Numbered from the stretch's first letter, positions 27,575 through 36,770 are shown. The stretch is 64,000 bases of DNA from Pseudonocardiaceae bacterium YIM PH 21723 (GCA_003600225.1 QZFT01000028.1:40778-104777), one strand, 5' to 3'. The notes: generated by a model from the sequence alone, not told the origin. A program made the numbers and translations.

Positions 27575-27575
<1 letters not shown>

Positions 27576-29428
27576 CAGGCGACTCCCTCCACGTCGTAGA
27601 GCTCGTTCAGCACGGCGATGGCGTTGGATCCGACGGCCACGCTTCCGTCCACCTTGGACTTCAACTCCTCGATCGGCTTGCCTGCTAGGAGGATTCGGGT
27701 GGCTCCCGCGGCCCGCAGCGCGGCGATGGTCTCGACGGCCCGTTCGGCGTACAGCTTGTCGGTGGAGCACAGGCAGACGACCGGTGTCGGGTTGTCCACA
27801 TAGGACCTGATCACTTCGTCCACTGTGGAGGTGGCTCCGGCGGGGATGGTCTCGAACCCACCGGCCTGGAACAGGTTCGCGGCGAAGGTCGCCCGGCCGG
27901 TGAACACGGCGACCGGTCCGAGGGTGGCCAGGAAGATCCGTGGCCGGTGCCCGGTGGCGGCGAGTTGCGCGTCGCTGCGGTCCCGCAGCTTCTCGTAGTC
28001 CTGGGCGTACCGGACGCGCGGCAGCCCGCCGTCCGGCTGGTCCGGCGCGTGCCTGCGCACGACGGGCTTCTCGGTGAGGTTGGGGAACTCGCTGACCCCG
28101 GTCAGTGGGTCACGCCGGTGCGCGAGGTTGTCGGAGCGCTTGCTCCAGGTGTCCGCGAGGTCGGTTTTGAGGGTTTCGGAGAGCACTCCTCCGGCGGCCT
28201 CCAGGCGCTGGAAGTAGGCCCACGCCTGCTCGGCGAGCTGCTGGGTCAGGTTCTCCACGTACCAGGAGCCGCCGGCGGGGTCGACGACGCGGGCCACGTG
28301 CGACTCCTCGACGAGCAGCGCCTGGGTGTTGCGGGCGATGCGCCGGGCGAAGGAGTCGGGCAGGCCGATGGCGGAGTCGAAGGGCTGCACGGTGACCGCG
28401 TCGGCGCCGCCGACCCCGGCTCCGAAGCAGGCCAGCGTGGTGCGCAGCATGTTCACCCACGGGTCGCGCTGGGTGGTCATGGCGTCCGAGGTGACCGCGT
28501 GCTGCCGCTGGGCCCGGTTGACCTCGGCGATCCCGCAGGCCTCGGTGACCCGGGCCCACAGCAGGCGGGCGGCGCGGAACTTGGCGATGGTGAGGAACTG
28601 GTCGGCCGTCGCGGCGTAGCGGAACTCCAGCTGCCCGGCGGCCTGTTCGATCGGCAGCCCGGCCTCGGTCAGCGCACGCAGGTAACCGACGCCGATCGCC
28701 AGGGAGGCGCCGAGCTCCTGGGCGTCGGAGCCGCCCGCGTTGTGCACCGGAAGCGCGTCGGCCACGATGGCGCGCAGCCCCGGGTAGTCGGCCTGACATC
28801 GCTTCGCGAGGTCGATGGCGGTGCTGAAGTCGGCCTCGGTGCCGGTGCGCAGCGCGTAGCCGATGGGGTCGGCGCCGAGGTTGCCGCGAATCGTGGCCCG
28901 GTCGACCTTCCGCTGATCGACGATCGTGAGGAACTCTTCGGCGGCGGCCTGGGTGTCGGCCCCGGCGTCGAGGGTGATCCCGGCGAGGTCGAGCAGCACG
29001 TCCTCGAGGGCCTCGGCCAGGTCGGCGACGGGCAGTCCCTGGATACCGAGGCGCAGCCACAGCGAGGAGGCGCCGTTCTCCAGGTCGGCCAGGATCTCCT
29101 TCTTGGCCACGTCGACGTCCGGGTCGCCGTGCAGCTGGCGAACGTCCCAGCCGCCGAGTACGCCGCCGGTGGCCCGGCCGCCCCGGGTGTAGGGCGCGAA
29201 TCCGGGGAAGGACTCCGGGGCGTCCGCTTCCGTGTACAGCGGCTGGACGGTGATCCCGTCATAGGTCGCGGTGCTGAGCTTCCCGGGTACATCGGCGAGG
29301 GCGATCTCCTGCCCCTCGCGGATCGCACCCGACTTGCGCAGCACGGCTTCCACCAACTGCTGCCACCGCTCGGCACTGACCTGGGGAAACTCCCCTGCCA
29401 GGACGAGATCCTCCACCGATGCCGCCAT
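27575..29428 (-). CDS. mutA: Methylmalonyl-CoA mutase small subunit
   Basis: The 617-residue non-catalytic partner of MutB has the same two-domain layout, but the C-terminal domain lacks the cobalamin DxHxxG motif: the equivalent stretch reads [17 protein letters not shown]. That is normal for the small subunit. Barrel segments such as [18 protein letters not shown] and [19 protein letters not shown] are typical. It is the first gene of the operon. The upstream 84-bp gap is AT-rich and presumably holds the promoter. Confidence 0.94.
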
Positions 29429-29495
29429 AACCCACGATGGTAGGCAACATCTACCTTTAACACCGATTCAAAACGACTGTGACCCTGGTCGCTTT

Positions 29496-29513
29496 ACATT
29501 CAGCTCTGAATGT
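29496..29513 (-). terminator. Short hairpin at the end of WXG cassette 1
   Basis: Arms ACATTCAG and CTGAATGT with a 2-nt loop overlap the last base of the 29513-30229 gene. It may terminate the cassette or serve as an operator in the mutA promoter region. Confidence 0.4.
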
Positions 29514-30229
29514 CAGTTACGCGGCAGCGCGGCGTGGAACCGGGCCAGATAGTCGGCCATCGGGTTGACAATGCTGAGTTCCAGCGGGCGGAAGTTCATG
29601 ACGGTCAACAGGTCCTGCACCATCCAGGTACTCAATGCCGTGCCCTCGATGTACAGCGGGAACACCCCTGCTCGGGGGTCACCGAGCAACCATTGCGCCA
29701 CCTCAGGAGTGATGATCGCTTTCGCAAAGGAGGGATCGGCGCACGACAGGTGGAATGCCTCGTCGAACGGGGGCCAGCCGATCATCACTCGATCTCGCAC
29801 CTTGCCGATGGCAGGTGTCAGTTGCAAGGTCGGCAGTGGAGCAGGAAGAAAGGTGGTGACAACCGAGTACTGCTCCTCCGGCGACGTACCACGTCTCGAA
29901 GTCCAGTAAGGACGGTTATAGGTATAGGCGAAAGCAAGGAAGTCGAGACCGAAACAACTCGTACGGGCCGCCTCCCGAAGCCTGGCCTTCGACCCTCCAC
30001 GACCGTGAGCGGGCGTCAGAGCACCGCCGGAGTAAATACCCAGCAACTGGGGATCCGGTTGCTCAGCTGTCCAGGTCAGTCCACCGACACCAGGAAGCGG
30101 TATCTCCACCGGCGCCCGGTTCCATGCGGTCTCCTGCCGCCAAGCGGCGTCCCGGAGCACCGTGCGCGCCACGGAGACACATCCGATGATCAAGATGGCT
30201 ATTGCGGCTATGTTGAAGAGAATCATCAT
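29513..30229 (-). CDS. Membrane-anchored protein of WXG cassette 1
   Basis: The 238-residue protein begins MMILFNIAAIAILIIGC with one N-terminal membrane segment; the start at 30229 overlaps the upstream stop by 4 nt. The soluble part contains an FD-x-x-F-like WPPFDEAFHLSCADPSFAKAIITPEVAQWLL stretch (in two parts, about residues 155-185), which resembles DUF3137-type proteins. The match is only by eye. It is the last gene of a four-gene cassette with YbaB-like and WXG-type proteins and may act at the membrane with them. Confidence 0.6.
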   Translation of the reverse strand: MMILFNIAAIAILIIGCVSVARTVLRDAAWRQETAWNRAPVEIPLPGVGGLTWTAEQPDPQLLGIYSGGALTPAHGRGGSKARLREAARTSCFGLDFLAFAYTYNRPYWTSRRGTSPEEQYSVVTTFLPAPLPTLQLTPAIGKVRDRVMIGWPPFDEAFHLSCADPSFAKAIITPEVAQWLLGDPRAGVFPLYIEGTALSTWMVQDLLTVMNFRPLELSIVNPMADYLARFHAALPRN

Positions 30230-31116
30230 CGATGCCCCGGGATGTTCCGCGGATTGTGTTCGCGCTTGTGCCGCATAGCCGGAAGCACCTTTGCCAACGC
30301 TTGAACATGCTGGGCCACCTTGGCCCACCAGAACATGTTGTTCCGCAGCGCAGTGGTGAGTGCCCTGCTCAGATCGATGGCAATCTGCGTTTGCCTGAGT
30401 ACCAGGCCCTCCGCAGCCGTTGCACACAACGGCAGAGCCGCGCCCTCGGTAGCAACCACCGCCGCCGCCATGACGACGAGCTCGCCGATGGTATTGGCGA
30501 GTAGGTCCCGGACAAAGTTGCGAACAGCTGTAACCATCTCGGACGCCGCCGTGATCCACCAGCCCATGCCGTCCGCTGCTTCGCCAACCAGCTTGATCAC
30601 CTCTGCTCGGTGCAGTGCCTGACTCCTGTAGGCATCACCGGCATCACCGTGCCAGTACGCGGTATCGGCCTTGATATCAGCCGCATACTGCGTCGCCGTG
30701 TGGTCCAGCTCCTTGCTGATGTTCTTCCACGTGGCTGCAATGCCCTTCACCGTGTCCGGGTTACCGGCGAGCTCATCGAGAATCGCCTTCAACGGCTTCA
30801 CATGATCCATGACCCACCCGGCAATCATGGCGGAGACGCCACCCAGCGGATCGATGACGGTTCCCACCGCACCTGCCCCGTATGCACCCATGCCGGCCAG
30901 GGTCACCACGTCGGCCATTCCACGCTCACGCAAATCGTTCATCATCGAGCGCAGGTCATCAACGGAACCGGCACCCGAGGCCCAATTTCCGTCCGGTCCG
31001 GAGGTGATCGGATTGAGCGTGCGATAGTCGCCATCCGCGACCTTATTCCAGTCAACCGAGTAGTCCTCTGGGTGATACTGGGATTTGGGATCTACCAACG
31101 GATTCGAGTCGGTCAT
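30226..31116 (-). CDS. WXG100-type protein of cassette 1 (ESX-like)
   Basis: The 296-residue helical protein starts at ATG 31116 (MTDSNPLVDP), within the stop overlap of the preceding gene. A W-x-G motif sits at 155-157 in AYWHGDAGDAYRSQA, between two long helices as in WXG100/PPE-like type VII substrates. Before it lies a glycine-rich hydrophobic stretch (75-105), and after it a hydrophobic segment near 205-235. Such proteins often carry a C-terminal effector domain, but this one ends in a short basic tail. No ESX ATPase or membrane core is in the window. Confidence 0.65.
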   Translation of the reverse strand: MTDSNPLVDPKSQYHPEDYSVDWNKVADGDYRTLNPITSGPDGNWASGAGSVDDLRSMMNDLRERGMADVVTLAGMGAYGAGAVGTVIDPLGGVSAMIAGWVMDHVKPLKAILDELAGNPDTVKGIAATWKNISKELDHTATQYAADIKADTAYWHGDAGDAYRSQALHRAEVIKLVGEAADGMGWWITAASEMVTAVRNFVRDLLANTIGELVVMAAAVVATEGAALPLCATAAEGLVLRQTQIAIDLSRALTTALRNNMFWWAKVAQHVQALAKVLPAMRHKREHNPRNIPGHR

Positions 31117-31520
31117 ATCTGCTCCGACTTGCCAGTGGGCGGCACCAGGTGCGGCATCGGTACCGGGGGTAGCTTGCTGATCGACGAGGACCAATTCTGG
31201 TCCAACTGCCCGACAATCCCCCGCAACGAGCCGAGGATCGATTCCTCCGCCTGCTCGTAGTGCGTCGCAGCGATCGTGAGTTTGGTCTGGTCCTCGATCA
31301 GCTCGTCCCGCATCGCCCGTATGGCGTCTCCAAGGTCTGTGGCAACTCCACGGACGGCAATGGGAAAGAACTGGCATGCGAGGCCATAGGCGTTGTCCCA
31401 GTAGCCAGGCGTGACCTGAGCTGCGGCATCGCAGGACTGGGCAGCGCTGTGAGCGGCCCGGGTCGCGTGTGAGGCATGTTTGTGCAGGTCATCCACATAT
31501 ACCTGGAATCCGTCGCTCAT
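31113..31520 (-). CDS. Small EspC/WXG-like protein of cassette 1
   Basis: The 135-residue, mostly alpha-helical protein (MSDGFQVYVDDLHKHASHATRAA) has the pattern of small ESX-associated proteins of the EspC/DUF2580 type. A first helix is followed by a turn with TPGYWDNAYGLACQFF, then a long second helix with ALIEDQTKLTIAATHYEQAEE-like heptads, and a disordered Pro-rich tail. It overlaps both neighbours by 4 nt. It probably pairs with the larger WXG-type protein; this is inferred from gene order. Confidence 0.6.
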   Translation of the reverse strand: MSDGFQVYVDDLHKHASHATRAAHSAAQSCDAAAQVTPGYWDNAYGLACQFFPIAVRGVATDLGDAIRAMRDELIEDQTKLTIAATHYEQAEESILGSLRGIVGQLDQNWSSSISKLPPVPMPHLVPPTGKSEQI

Positions 31521-31984
31521 CGCAGGTACGTCCGGTTCGACAGGTCATCGCCGTCGTCCTCGTCCGGCGGAACGAATCGCTGCGGGCGAGGCGGTAGCGA
31601 CGGTTCCGCGACCGGCTCCGGAAAGCGGCGCTGAAAACTGGACAGGATCTCTTGGCCGGCGCGGTCATCAGCGGGAACCGTTCCAGCGATCACCTGGCCG
31701 ACCTGCTCCGCCAGCCGAGCCTGCGCGCGCTGAACGCAGGTCATCACGGCTGCGGCCATCTGGGCTGCGCTGCGCTCCTTGATCGCCTCGGTGAACTGCA
31801 GGCCGGTCAACGCACCATTGGCGTCCACTGTCGCGCGGATCGCCCCGTCGGAGGATCGTTCGGTGACCGCGACAGCCTGGACCCGAGCAGCCAACGTCGT
31901 ATACCGCTGATTCCGCTCTTCGACCTGCCGTTGCAGATCCTCAAGGCGCTTCTCCGCAGCCGCTGCGGCTTCCTCACCCAACAT
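31517..31984 (-). CDS. YbaB/EbfC-like protein of cassette 1
   Basis: The 155-residue protein starts at ATG 31984 behind GAGG (GTG 31990 is an alternative). It has an N-terminal coiled coil (EAAAAAEKRLEDLQRQVEERNQRY) and then the YbaB beta-strand core with DGAIRATVDANGALTGLQF. A disordered acidic tail follows. YbaB-like proteins are commonly found first in WXG100 cassettes of actinomycetes, where their role is unknown. It heads the four-gene operon, all with 4-nt overlaps. Confidence 0.7.
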   Translation of the reverse strand: MLGEEAAAAAEKRLEDLQRQVEERNQRYTTLAARVQAVAVTERSSDGAIRATVDANGALTGLQFTEAIKERSAAQMAAAVMTCVQRAQARLAEQVGQVIAGTVPADDRAGQEILSSFQRRFPEPVAEPSLPPRPQRFVPPDEDDGDDLSNRTYLR

Positions 31985-32056
31985 CAACACACCTCACCCC
32001 AGCCGTGACCGGGGTGAGGATAGCGTGATGATCTTCGTCTGTCCGGCGGAACCCGG

Positions 32057-32746
32057 TCAGCTCAGGGCGTCGGACCTGCCCGCGTTCACGCGGGGCCACT
32101 GGGCGGTGGGGCGGCCGTTCGTTCGCGCGTAGGAGCCCTTGAGCTGCGGGAAACCCTCCGGGGAGTCCTCCCACGGCTCCTGGCGGCCGTACCTGGTCAG
32201 GTCCAGCAGGCCGTAGGTCTGGTCCATCGCCTCCACGCCGCGGCCGGTGGTCCAGTAGGTCTCGAAGACCCGGTCGCCTTCGCGCAGGTAGCAGATCAGC
32301 GCGAAGGGGCCGCGGCCCGCGAGCAAGGTGTCCAGGGATTCGGCCGCCGAGTACCAGGGCACGTCCCAGCCCATGAACTCGCGGTAGCGCTCGCTCTCCT
32401 CGTACGGCCCCTGGCAGAGGGTCGCGTAGGTGACGCCCCGGGAGTGCAGATAGGCCAGCTCGCGGACCTGGGTGTTGAAGAAGGTGCAGCCCTCGCACTG
32501 TTTCGCGGCCGGCTGGCCGGTGAACCACATGTGGTAATAGCCGATCAGCTGCTCGCGGCCCTCGAAGGCGTCCAGCAGCGTGACCGGGCCGTTCGGGCCG
32601 ATCAGCTTGGCACCCGCGTCCACCTCCACGACGGGCAGCCTTCGCCGGGCGGCGGCGATGGCGTCGCCCTCCTTGGTGTGCGTCTTCTCCCGCAGGCGCA
32701 GCGTGTCCAGTTCGGCCTGGTAGCCGGCGCGGTCGGTGATCTGCAT
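32057..32746 (-). CDS. DUF899 thioredoxin-like protein
   Basis: The 229-residue protein belongs to the DUF899 family: a thioredoxin-fold core with EGREQLIGYYHMWF and CEGCTFFNTQV (cysteines 84 and 87 in a CxxC-like CEGC motif), and the conserved C-terminal YWTTGRGVEAMDQTYGLLDLTRYGRQE region. It is cytoplasmic, with a redox role inferred from the fold. It lies between the first WXG cassette and the ECF42 sigma factor gene and may be part of the same stress unit as the latter. The high GC of this gene contrasts with the cassettes on either side. Confidence 0.85.
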   Translation of the reverse strand: MQITDRAGYQAELDTLRLREKTHTKEGDAIAAARRRLPVVEVDAGAKLIGPNGPVTLLDAFEGREQLIGYYHMWFTGQPAAKQCEGCTFFNTQVRELAYLHSRGVTYATLCQGPYEESERYREFMGWDVPWYSAAESLDTLLAGRGPFALICYLREGDRVFETYWTTGRGVEAMDQTYGLLDLTRYGRQEPWEDSPEGFPQLKGSYARTNGRPTAQWPRVNAGRSDALS

Positions 32747-32823
32747 GGTGTCCGTCCTTTCGGTTGCTTACAGCTCACCGACGAACGGGCACCGCCGCAT
32801 CTCGACATCCGGGCGGAAAAATC

Positions 32824-34005
32824 TCAGAGACTCTCGTATCTGCTGGTCAGATACCGCCGCTCCGGCTCGGTGGGCGCGGCCTGCGCGGCTTCGAGGTAGG
32901 CCGCCTTGGCTTCGGCGTTCCGGCCCGCCCGGCGCAGCAGGTCGGCCCGGGTCGCCGGCAGCAGGTGATAGCCGTCCAAGGCGCCGGTGAGCTCGTCGAT
33001 GATCGCCAGGCCGGCCTCGACACCGTCGGCCATGGCGACCGCGACCGCCCGGTTGAGTTCCACCACCGGGCTGGGGGTGAGCTTGGCCAGAACGGCATAC
33101 AGGGTCGCGATCTGCGGCCAGTCGGTGCTCGCCGCATCGGTGGCGGTGGCGTGACAGGCGGCGATGGCGGCCTGCACCTGGTACGGGCCGGGCCGGCGCG
33201 ACTGCAGGGCCCGGTCCAGCTCGGCGACTCCCTCATCGATCAGCGTCCGGTCCCAGCGGCCGCGATCCTGGTGTTCCAGGGTCACCAGCACACCGTCCCG
33301 GATCCTGGTCGCTCGACGGGACTCGTGCAGCAGTATCAACGCGAGCAGGCCACGGGGCTCCGGCTCGTCGGGCAGCAGCCGGACGAGCACCCGGGCCAGG
33401 TGGAGCGCCTCGGCGGTGAGCCCGCGGTCGGTGTCGTAGCCCTGGTTGAAGATCAGGTAGAGCACGGCGAGGACCGCGTCCAACCGCTGCGGCAACAGCT
33501 CGGCGGGCGGCACCCGGTACGGGATACCCGCCTCGGCGATCTTGCGTTTGGCCCGGACCAGGCGTTGCGCCATGGTGGCCTCGGGGGTGAGCAGCGCGCG
33601 GGCGATCTCGGCCGTGCTCAGACCGGCCAGGGTACGCAGGGTGAGCGCGACCCTCGCCGGGAACGGCAGCGCCGGGTGGCAGCAGGTGAAGATCAGCCGC
33701 AGCCGTTCGTCGGGGATCTCCTCCGGTTCCTCCGGTACGGGCAACTCCAGTTGCCGCAGTTTGGCGGCGCCCACCGCCTCCCTGCGCAGCCGGTCGACCG
33801 CGCGGTTGCGGGCGGTGACGGTGAGCCAGGCGCCGGGCCTGCGGGGCACGCCGTCCCGGGACCAGGTGGTCAGCGCGGCGGCGAACGCGTCCTGCGCGCA
33901 CTCCTCAGCGAGGTCCCAATCCCCGAGGGACCCGATGAGGGTGGCGACCACCTGGCCCCACTCCTCGCGGAATGCCGTGTCGACCGCGGCGCGGACGTCG
34001 GTCAC
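32824..34005 (-). CDS. ECF42-type sigma factor with C-terminal TPR-like extension
   Basis: The 393-residue sigma factor starts at GTG 34005, overlapping the DGPF-gene stop (GTGA). Region 2 covers about residues 5-75 (WDLAEECAQDAFAAALTTW), region 4 about 110-165 (ALTLRTLAGLSTAEIARALLT). A long helical extension of about 220 residues follows, with ALLALILLHESRRATR and VELNRAVAVAMADG. This extension and the adjacent DGPF gene are hallmarks of group ECF42, which lacks a classical anti-sigma factor. How it is activated is unknown; the extension is thought to take part. Confidence 0.9.
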   Translation of the reverse strand: MTDVRAAVDTAFREEWGQVVATLIGSLGDWDLAEECAQDAFAAALTTWSRDGVPRRPGAWLTVTARNRAVDRLRREAVGAAKLRQLELPVPEEPEEIPDERLRLIFTCCHPALPFPARVALTLRTLAGLSTAEIARALLTPEATMAQRLVRAKRKIAEAGIPYRVPPAELLPQRLDAVLAVLYLIFNQGYDTDRGLTAEALHLARVLVRLLPDEPEPRGLLALILLHESRRATRIRDGVLVTLEHQDRGRWDRTLIDEGVAELDRALQSRRPGPYQVQAAIAACHATATDAASTDWPQIATLYAVLAKLTPSPVVELNRAVAVAMADGVEAGLAIIDELTGALDGYHLLPATRADLLRRAGRNAEAKAAYLEAAQAAPTEPERRYLTSRYESL

Positions 34006-34343
34006 TCCCACTCCCACACCGGGCGGATCTCCACCCCACCCCACTGCGCGTAGGGATGACCGGCCGCGATGGTGATCGCGTCGTCCAGGTTCGGCACCTC
34101 GATGATCACGAAACCGCCGACGAAGTCCTTGGTCTCGGCGTACGGGCCGTCGGACACCAGGGTCTCCCCGGCCCGCACCCGCACGTTCGTCGCGCTGGCC
34201 ACCGGTCGTAACCGGACGCCGTCCACCACGGCGCCCCGGCGTTCGAGGTCGTCCCACCAGGCCTGGTGCACCGGATCGGCCGCCATCTCCGCATTGCTCG
34301 GCGAACGCGACTCGTCATCACAGATCAGCAATACGTACTTCAT
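34002..34343 (-). CDS. DGPF/YCII-domain protein, ECF42 partner
   Basis: The 113-residue protein starts at ATG 34343 (MKYVLLICDDE). It has the DGPF-family motif VSDGPYAETKDFVGGF and the C-terminal strand with GGVEIRPVWEWE. DGPF proteins accompany ECF42 sigma factors and are often targets of them. The 4-nt overlap with the sigma factor gene supports joint expression. The biochemical role is unknown; the fold is related to YCII dehydratase-like domains. Confidence 0.88.
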   Translation of the reverse strand: MKYVLLICDDESRSPSNAEMAADPVHQAWWDDLERRGAVVDGVRLRPVASATNVRVRAGETLVSDGPYAETKDFVGGFVIIEVPNLDDAITIAAGHPYAQWGGVEIRPVWEWE

Positions 34344-34383
34344 GACCGCTGATTGTGCCGTGCGGGTCTGACAGTGAGCCCCG

Positions 34384-34917
34384 CTAGGACCACCCTGGCG
34401 GAGGCGGCATCGGTGGCCTGCCTTTGTAGCCCCAGACAACCGCATTCGGGCGGAGCAGACTGAGTGCCCTACCGAAGACAGCCAGGGCGATGAGCAACAA
34501 CCCCGTATGAAATATCTGGAAGAAACTCAAAAGCTTCGTATCAAATTCAAGTGCCGCCCTGGCTGCAAGCAAGGTACCAACTAGGCCGATCAACATGGTT
34601 ACCGCAAAAAGAAGTTTCAACACAACCCGATCCCTATGCGCACCATAGAGCTCAATGCCTTGCGGTGAAATATGTCGGCGAGTCGTTCCAATAAAGATCA
34701 ATGATGCGAATAGCATTACGGACAGGGCAAGCCCAAGCCAAGCGGCAATTAACCCTGACCAACCCAATCGATCAAGGCCGTGAAAAGCAAAAAAAATGGA
34801 CCCCGCACCCAGCATGATCGTGCCCATGCAGCCACCGATAGATCCAGCAAGCAAAGCCGCCCGCACCTTTTCAGTCAACTCCGGCGGCATCGGCCACGTA
34901 TTTTCCATTCGCGACAT
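34384..34917 (-). CDS. Four-helix membrane protein of WXG cassette 2
   Basis: The 177-residue protein has four hydrophobic segments (about 25-45, 55-77, 100-122, 132-152) and a proline-rich C-terminal tail. The start at 34917 follows GGGAG. GC content and codon use are clearly lower than in the flanking sigma-factor genes, as in the rest of the cassette, which suggests acquisition. It is the last gene, 13 bp after the WXG-type gene. No family is recognised. Confidence 0.6.
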   Translation of the reverse strand: MSRMENTWPMPPELTEKVRAALLAGSIGGCMGTIMLGAGSIFFAFHGLDRLGWSGLIAAWLGLALSVMLFASLIFIGTTRRHISPQGIELYGAHRDRVVLKLLFAVTMLIGLVGTLLAARAALEFDTKLLSFFQIFHTGLLLIALAVFGRALSLLRPNAVVWGYKGRPPMPPPPGWS

Positions 34918-34930
34918 ACTCCCTGCCCAC

Positions 34931-35697
34931 CTAGTTGTTCACATGCCAGCCCATGCCAGCGGGATCATTAACACTGGCACGCCCCAGCAGCGCACCATTC
35001 ACCTTGTGCCATTCACCGAGGTTGTCGTGCACTTTTTGCTCAATCGACTTGAACTCGGTCACGATTGTTTGATCAAGAGTCTGCCTCGCTTGATACGTCG
35101 CCAGAACGGCAGCGAGCCCAGCGGCGGCCTCGCCAGCCAGGATCGCCAAGGCCGCAGGGATCGTGACAGGCACGAAACAGGAAACAATCGCGACGACAAC
35201 AGCAGCAACAAACCCAGCAATGATGATCTTTATAGCATCCTTGAAGTTCTCGATTGCATTGGCAAGATTTCCCAAGGACGACTTGATCTGATTTGCTAGA
35301 TCCTTGATATCATTCAGACCTTTTGCCTGTGCCGGTACTATGGCTTTATAAGCATCCGCGGAACGGCCGCGCCACTCCCAATTGGTCGCAAGCTTATCCA
35401 TTGCGATCGTGTCCGCTATGTCACCCAACGCGTTGCCCACAGCAGTCACCCAGCGTTCACCGACTTCGCGAAGCTTCGCTTCATGCCCCGGGTTGTCAAC
35501 CGCCTGCCGCAGCCGGTCGAGTAGCGCCTGAGTCTCTCGGTCCACCCAGTTCGCAGCGTCTTTAATGGGCTTAATCAAGGGCTCCAGGTAAACTGGCACC
35601 CATGCGAGTACTTCGTTGATCTTCTCGAACAGCTCTTGAACTTTTTTTTGATTCGCTCAAGGTCATCCTGATCGAGGATCATTTCGCCAGAAGTCAT
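34931..35697 (-). CDS. WXG100-type protein of cassette 2, apparent frameshift in A8 run
   Basis: The 3' frame (34931-35599 and upstream) encodes a helical protein with a W-x-G motif in WEWRGRSADAYKA and a hydrophobic region in its second half, like the cassette 1 protein. The best start, ATG 35697 behind GAGGGGGATGC, opens MTSGEMILDQDDLERIKKK but then leaves frame in a run of eight A (35642-35649, minus strand). With nine or six A it would read on as VQELFEKINEVLAW into the long frame. The only downstream start is GTG 35599, which has no ribosome-binding site. Either a one-base loss, polymerase slippage or a sequencing error explains this. Confidence 0.6.
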
Positions 35698-35706
35698 GCA
35701 TCCCCC

Positions 35707-36036
35707 TCAGTACATATCCTTGAATTTATGCATGTTCTGCTGCTCTTCTTGCTCGTAAATATTGGCTGAACTGCTCAGGTTGTCCGAGATAATCTGGAAA
35801 CTGTCACGCGCCTGCGCCAAAGCTTCTTCCAGCTTGTACTGCACTAAGCTGTACAGCCCGTCGAAGTTCACATCATGGGCCCACATGGACACATCGGCGA
35901 CGGTCAGAGTCATGTCAGCCGCCGACCTTCTGGGCGCACTGAGCGATTCCGCTGCCTGATCCCAGGTCTGCGCATCTTTTCTCAAAGCTGCGAGTGCAAC
36001 CTGAATCTGTTGATCGGTCGGGCTGGCTGCCATCAC
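35707..36036 (-). CDS. Small EspC/WXG-like protein of cassette 2
   Basis: The 109-residue helical protein (start ATG 36036 or 36033) has a first helix with IQVALAALRKDAQTWDQAAESL, a turn including MWAHDVNFDGLYSLV, and a long second helix to the end. It is similar in layout to the 31113-31520 protein and to ESX-1-associated EspC/DUF2580 proteins. It lies 9 bp before the start of the WXG-type gene. A secretion partner role is inferred from the family. Confidence 0.6.
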   Translation of the reverse strand: MMAASPTDQQIQVALAALRKDAQTWDQAAESLSAPRRSAADMTLTVADVSMWAHDVNFDGLYSLVQYKLEEALAQARDSFQIISDNLSSSANIYEQEEQQNMHKFKDMY

Positions 36037-36056
36037 TCACTCATTTCGGTCAGCCG

Positions 36057-36770
36057 TTATGACAAAAGACCAAGTTTGCGGAGCATGGTCTGCGGATCAT
36101 GAATAAGTGCCCGAAGCTGCCCCAAGGCCGGGCCGAATGACGGTGCTGAGTTCAGAGTTTCCTGAAGCCTGGCCGACAGGCTGACGAGCACCTCTGTCAA
36201 CTCGCCTTCAATCTCGGACCTGCGGGCTGAACCCACCCACCCTGATTCGATGTCCAGCCGTTGAAGCTGCCCCAGGCTCGCGACACCTGCAACATGGCCC
36301 GCACGCGATTCCACCCTGAAGGCCGCTCTCGCTTGAGCGGAGACTGCCTCGTTGAGGCGATCCATTTCCGCCATCGCGCTGTCCAGCAGCCGTTCGACGT
36401 CAAAGGAACTCAACGGTCCCGGGTCGATTGGTGGCGGCTGATTCTCCGCAAGGACGGCATCCCGTCGGGCAGGGTCATGAGCCAGGGCCTGAGCCTGATG
36501 CGCGACAGCCGCCATTGTCGCGTTGTTGGCCGCCACAACCACTGCACCCGACAGGGCGCGCGGATCAATCGATCGCTGCCAGTCCTCGGCCAGGTGCACC
36601 CCGATCGGCCGGGCGCTGTCATCGACAACGACAACAACGACTCGATCCGGATCAGTCCCCTCCAGAGGCCCTGCCTCCGGGTTGTCCTCGTGAGCTACTG
36701 GCCTTGAGGCCTCATGCGAAAGATCCTCATCATCAGCCTCTTCAAATCCCCAACGACGATCATCGGACAT
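36057..36770 (-). CDS. YbaB-like protein of cassette 2
   Basis: The 237-residue protein starts at ATG 36770 behind GGGGAGGAG (MSDDRRWGFEE); the frame to 36809 has no such site. An acidic N-terminus is followed by a YbaB-like core with RVVVVVVDDSARPIGVHLAEDW and SGAVVVAANNATMAAVAHQ, then helical segments. It corresponds in position to the 31517-31984 gene of cassette 1 but is longer, with an extra C-terminal domain of about 90 residues. The role is unknown. Confidence 0.55.
   Translation of the reverse strand: MSDDRRWGFEEADDEDLSHEASRPVAHEDNPEAGPLEGTDPDRVVVVVVDDSARPIGVHLAEDWQRSIDPRALSGAVVVAANNATMAAVAHQAQALAHDPARRDAVLAENQPPPIDPGPLSSFDVERLLDSAMAEMDRLNEAVSAQARAAFRVESRAGHVAGVASLGQLQRLDIESGWVGSARRSEIEGELTEVLVSLSARLQETLNSAPSFGPALGQLRALIHDPQTMLRKLGLLS

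Noticed and set aside
29513..36770. A complete ESX/type VII secretion locus
   Set aside because: No EccB, EccC, EccD, EccE or mycosin genes are present; only substrate-like and accessory cassettes are seen.
34384..36770. Prophage or insertion sequence explaining the lower-GC cassette
   Set aside because: No integrase, transposase, terminal repeats or phage structural genes are visible.
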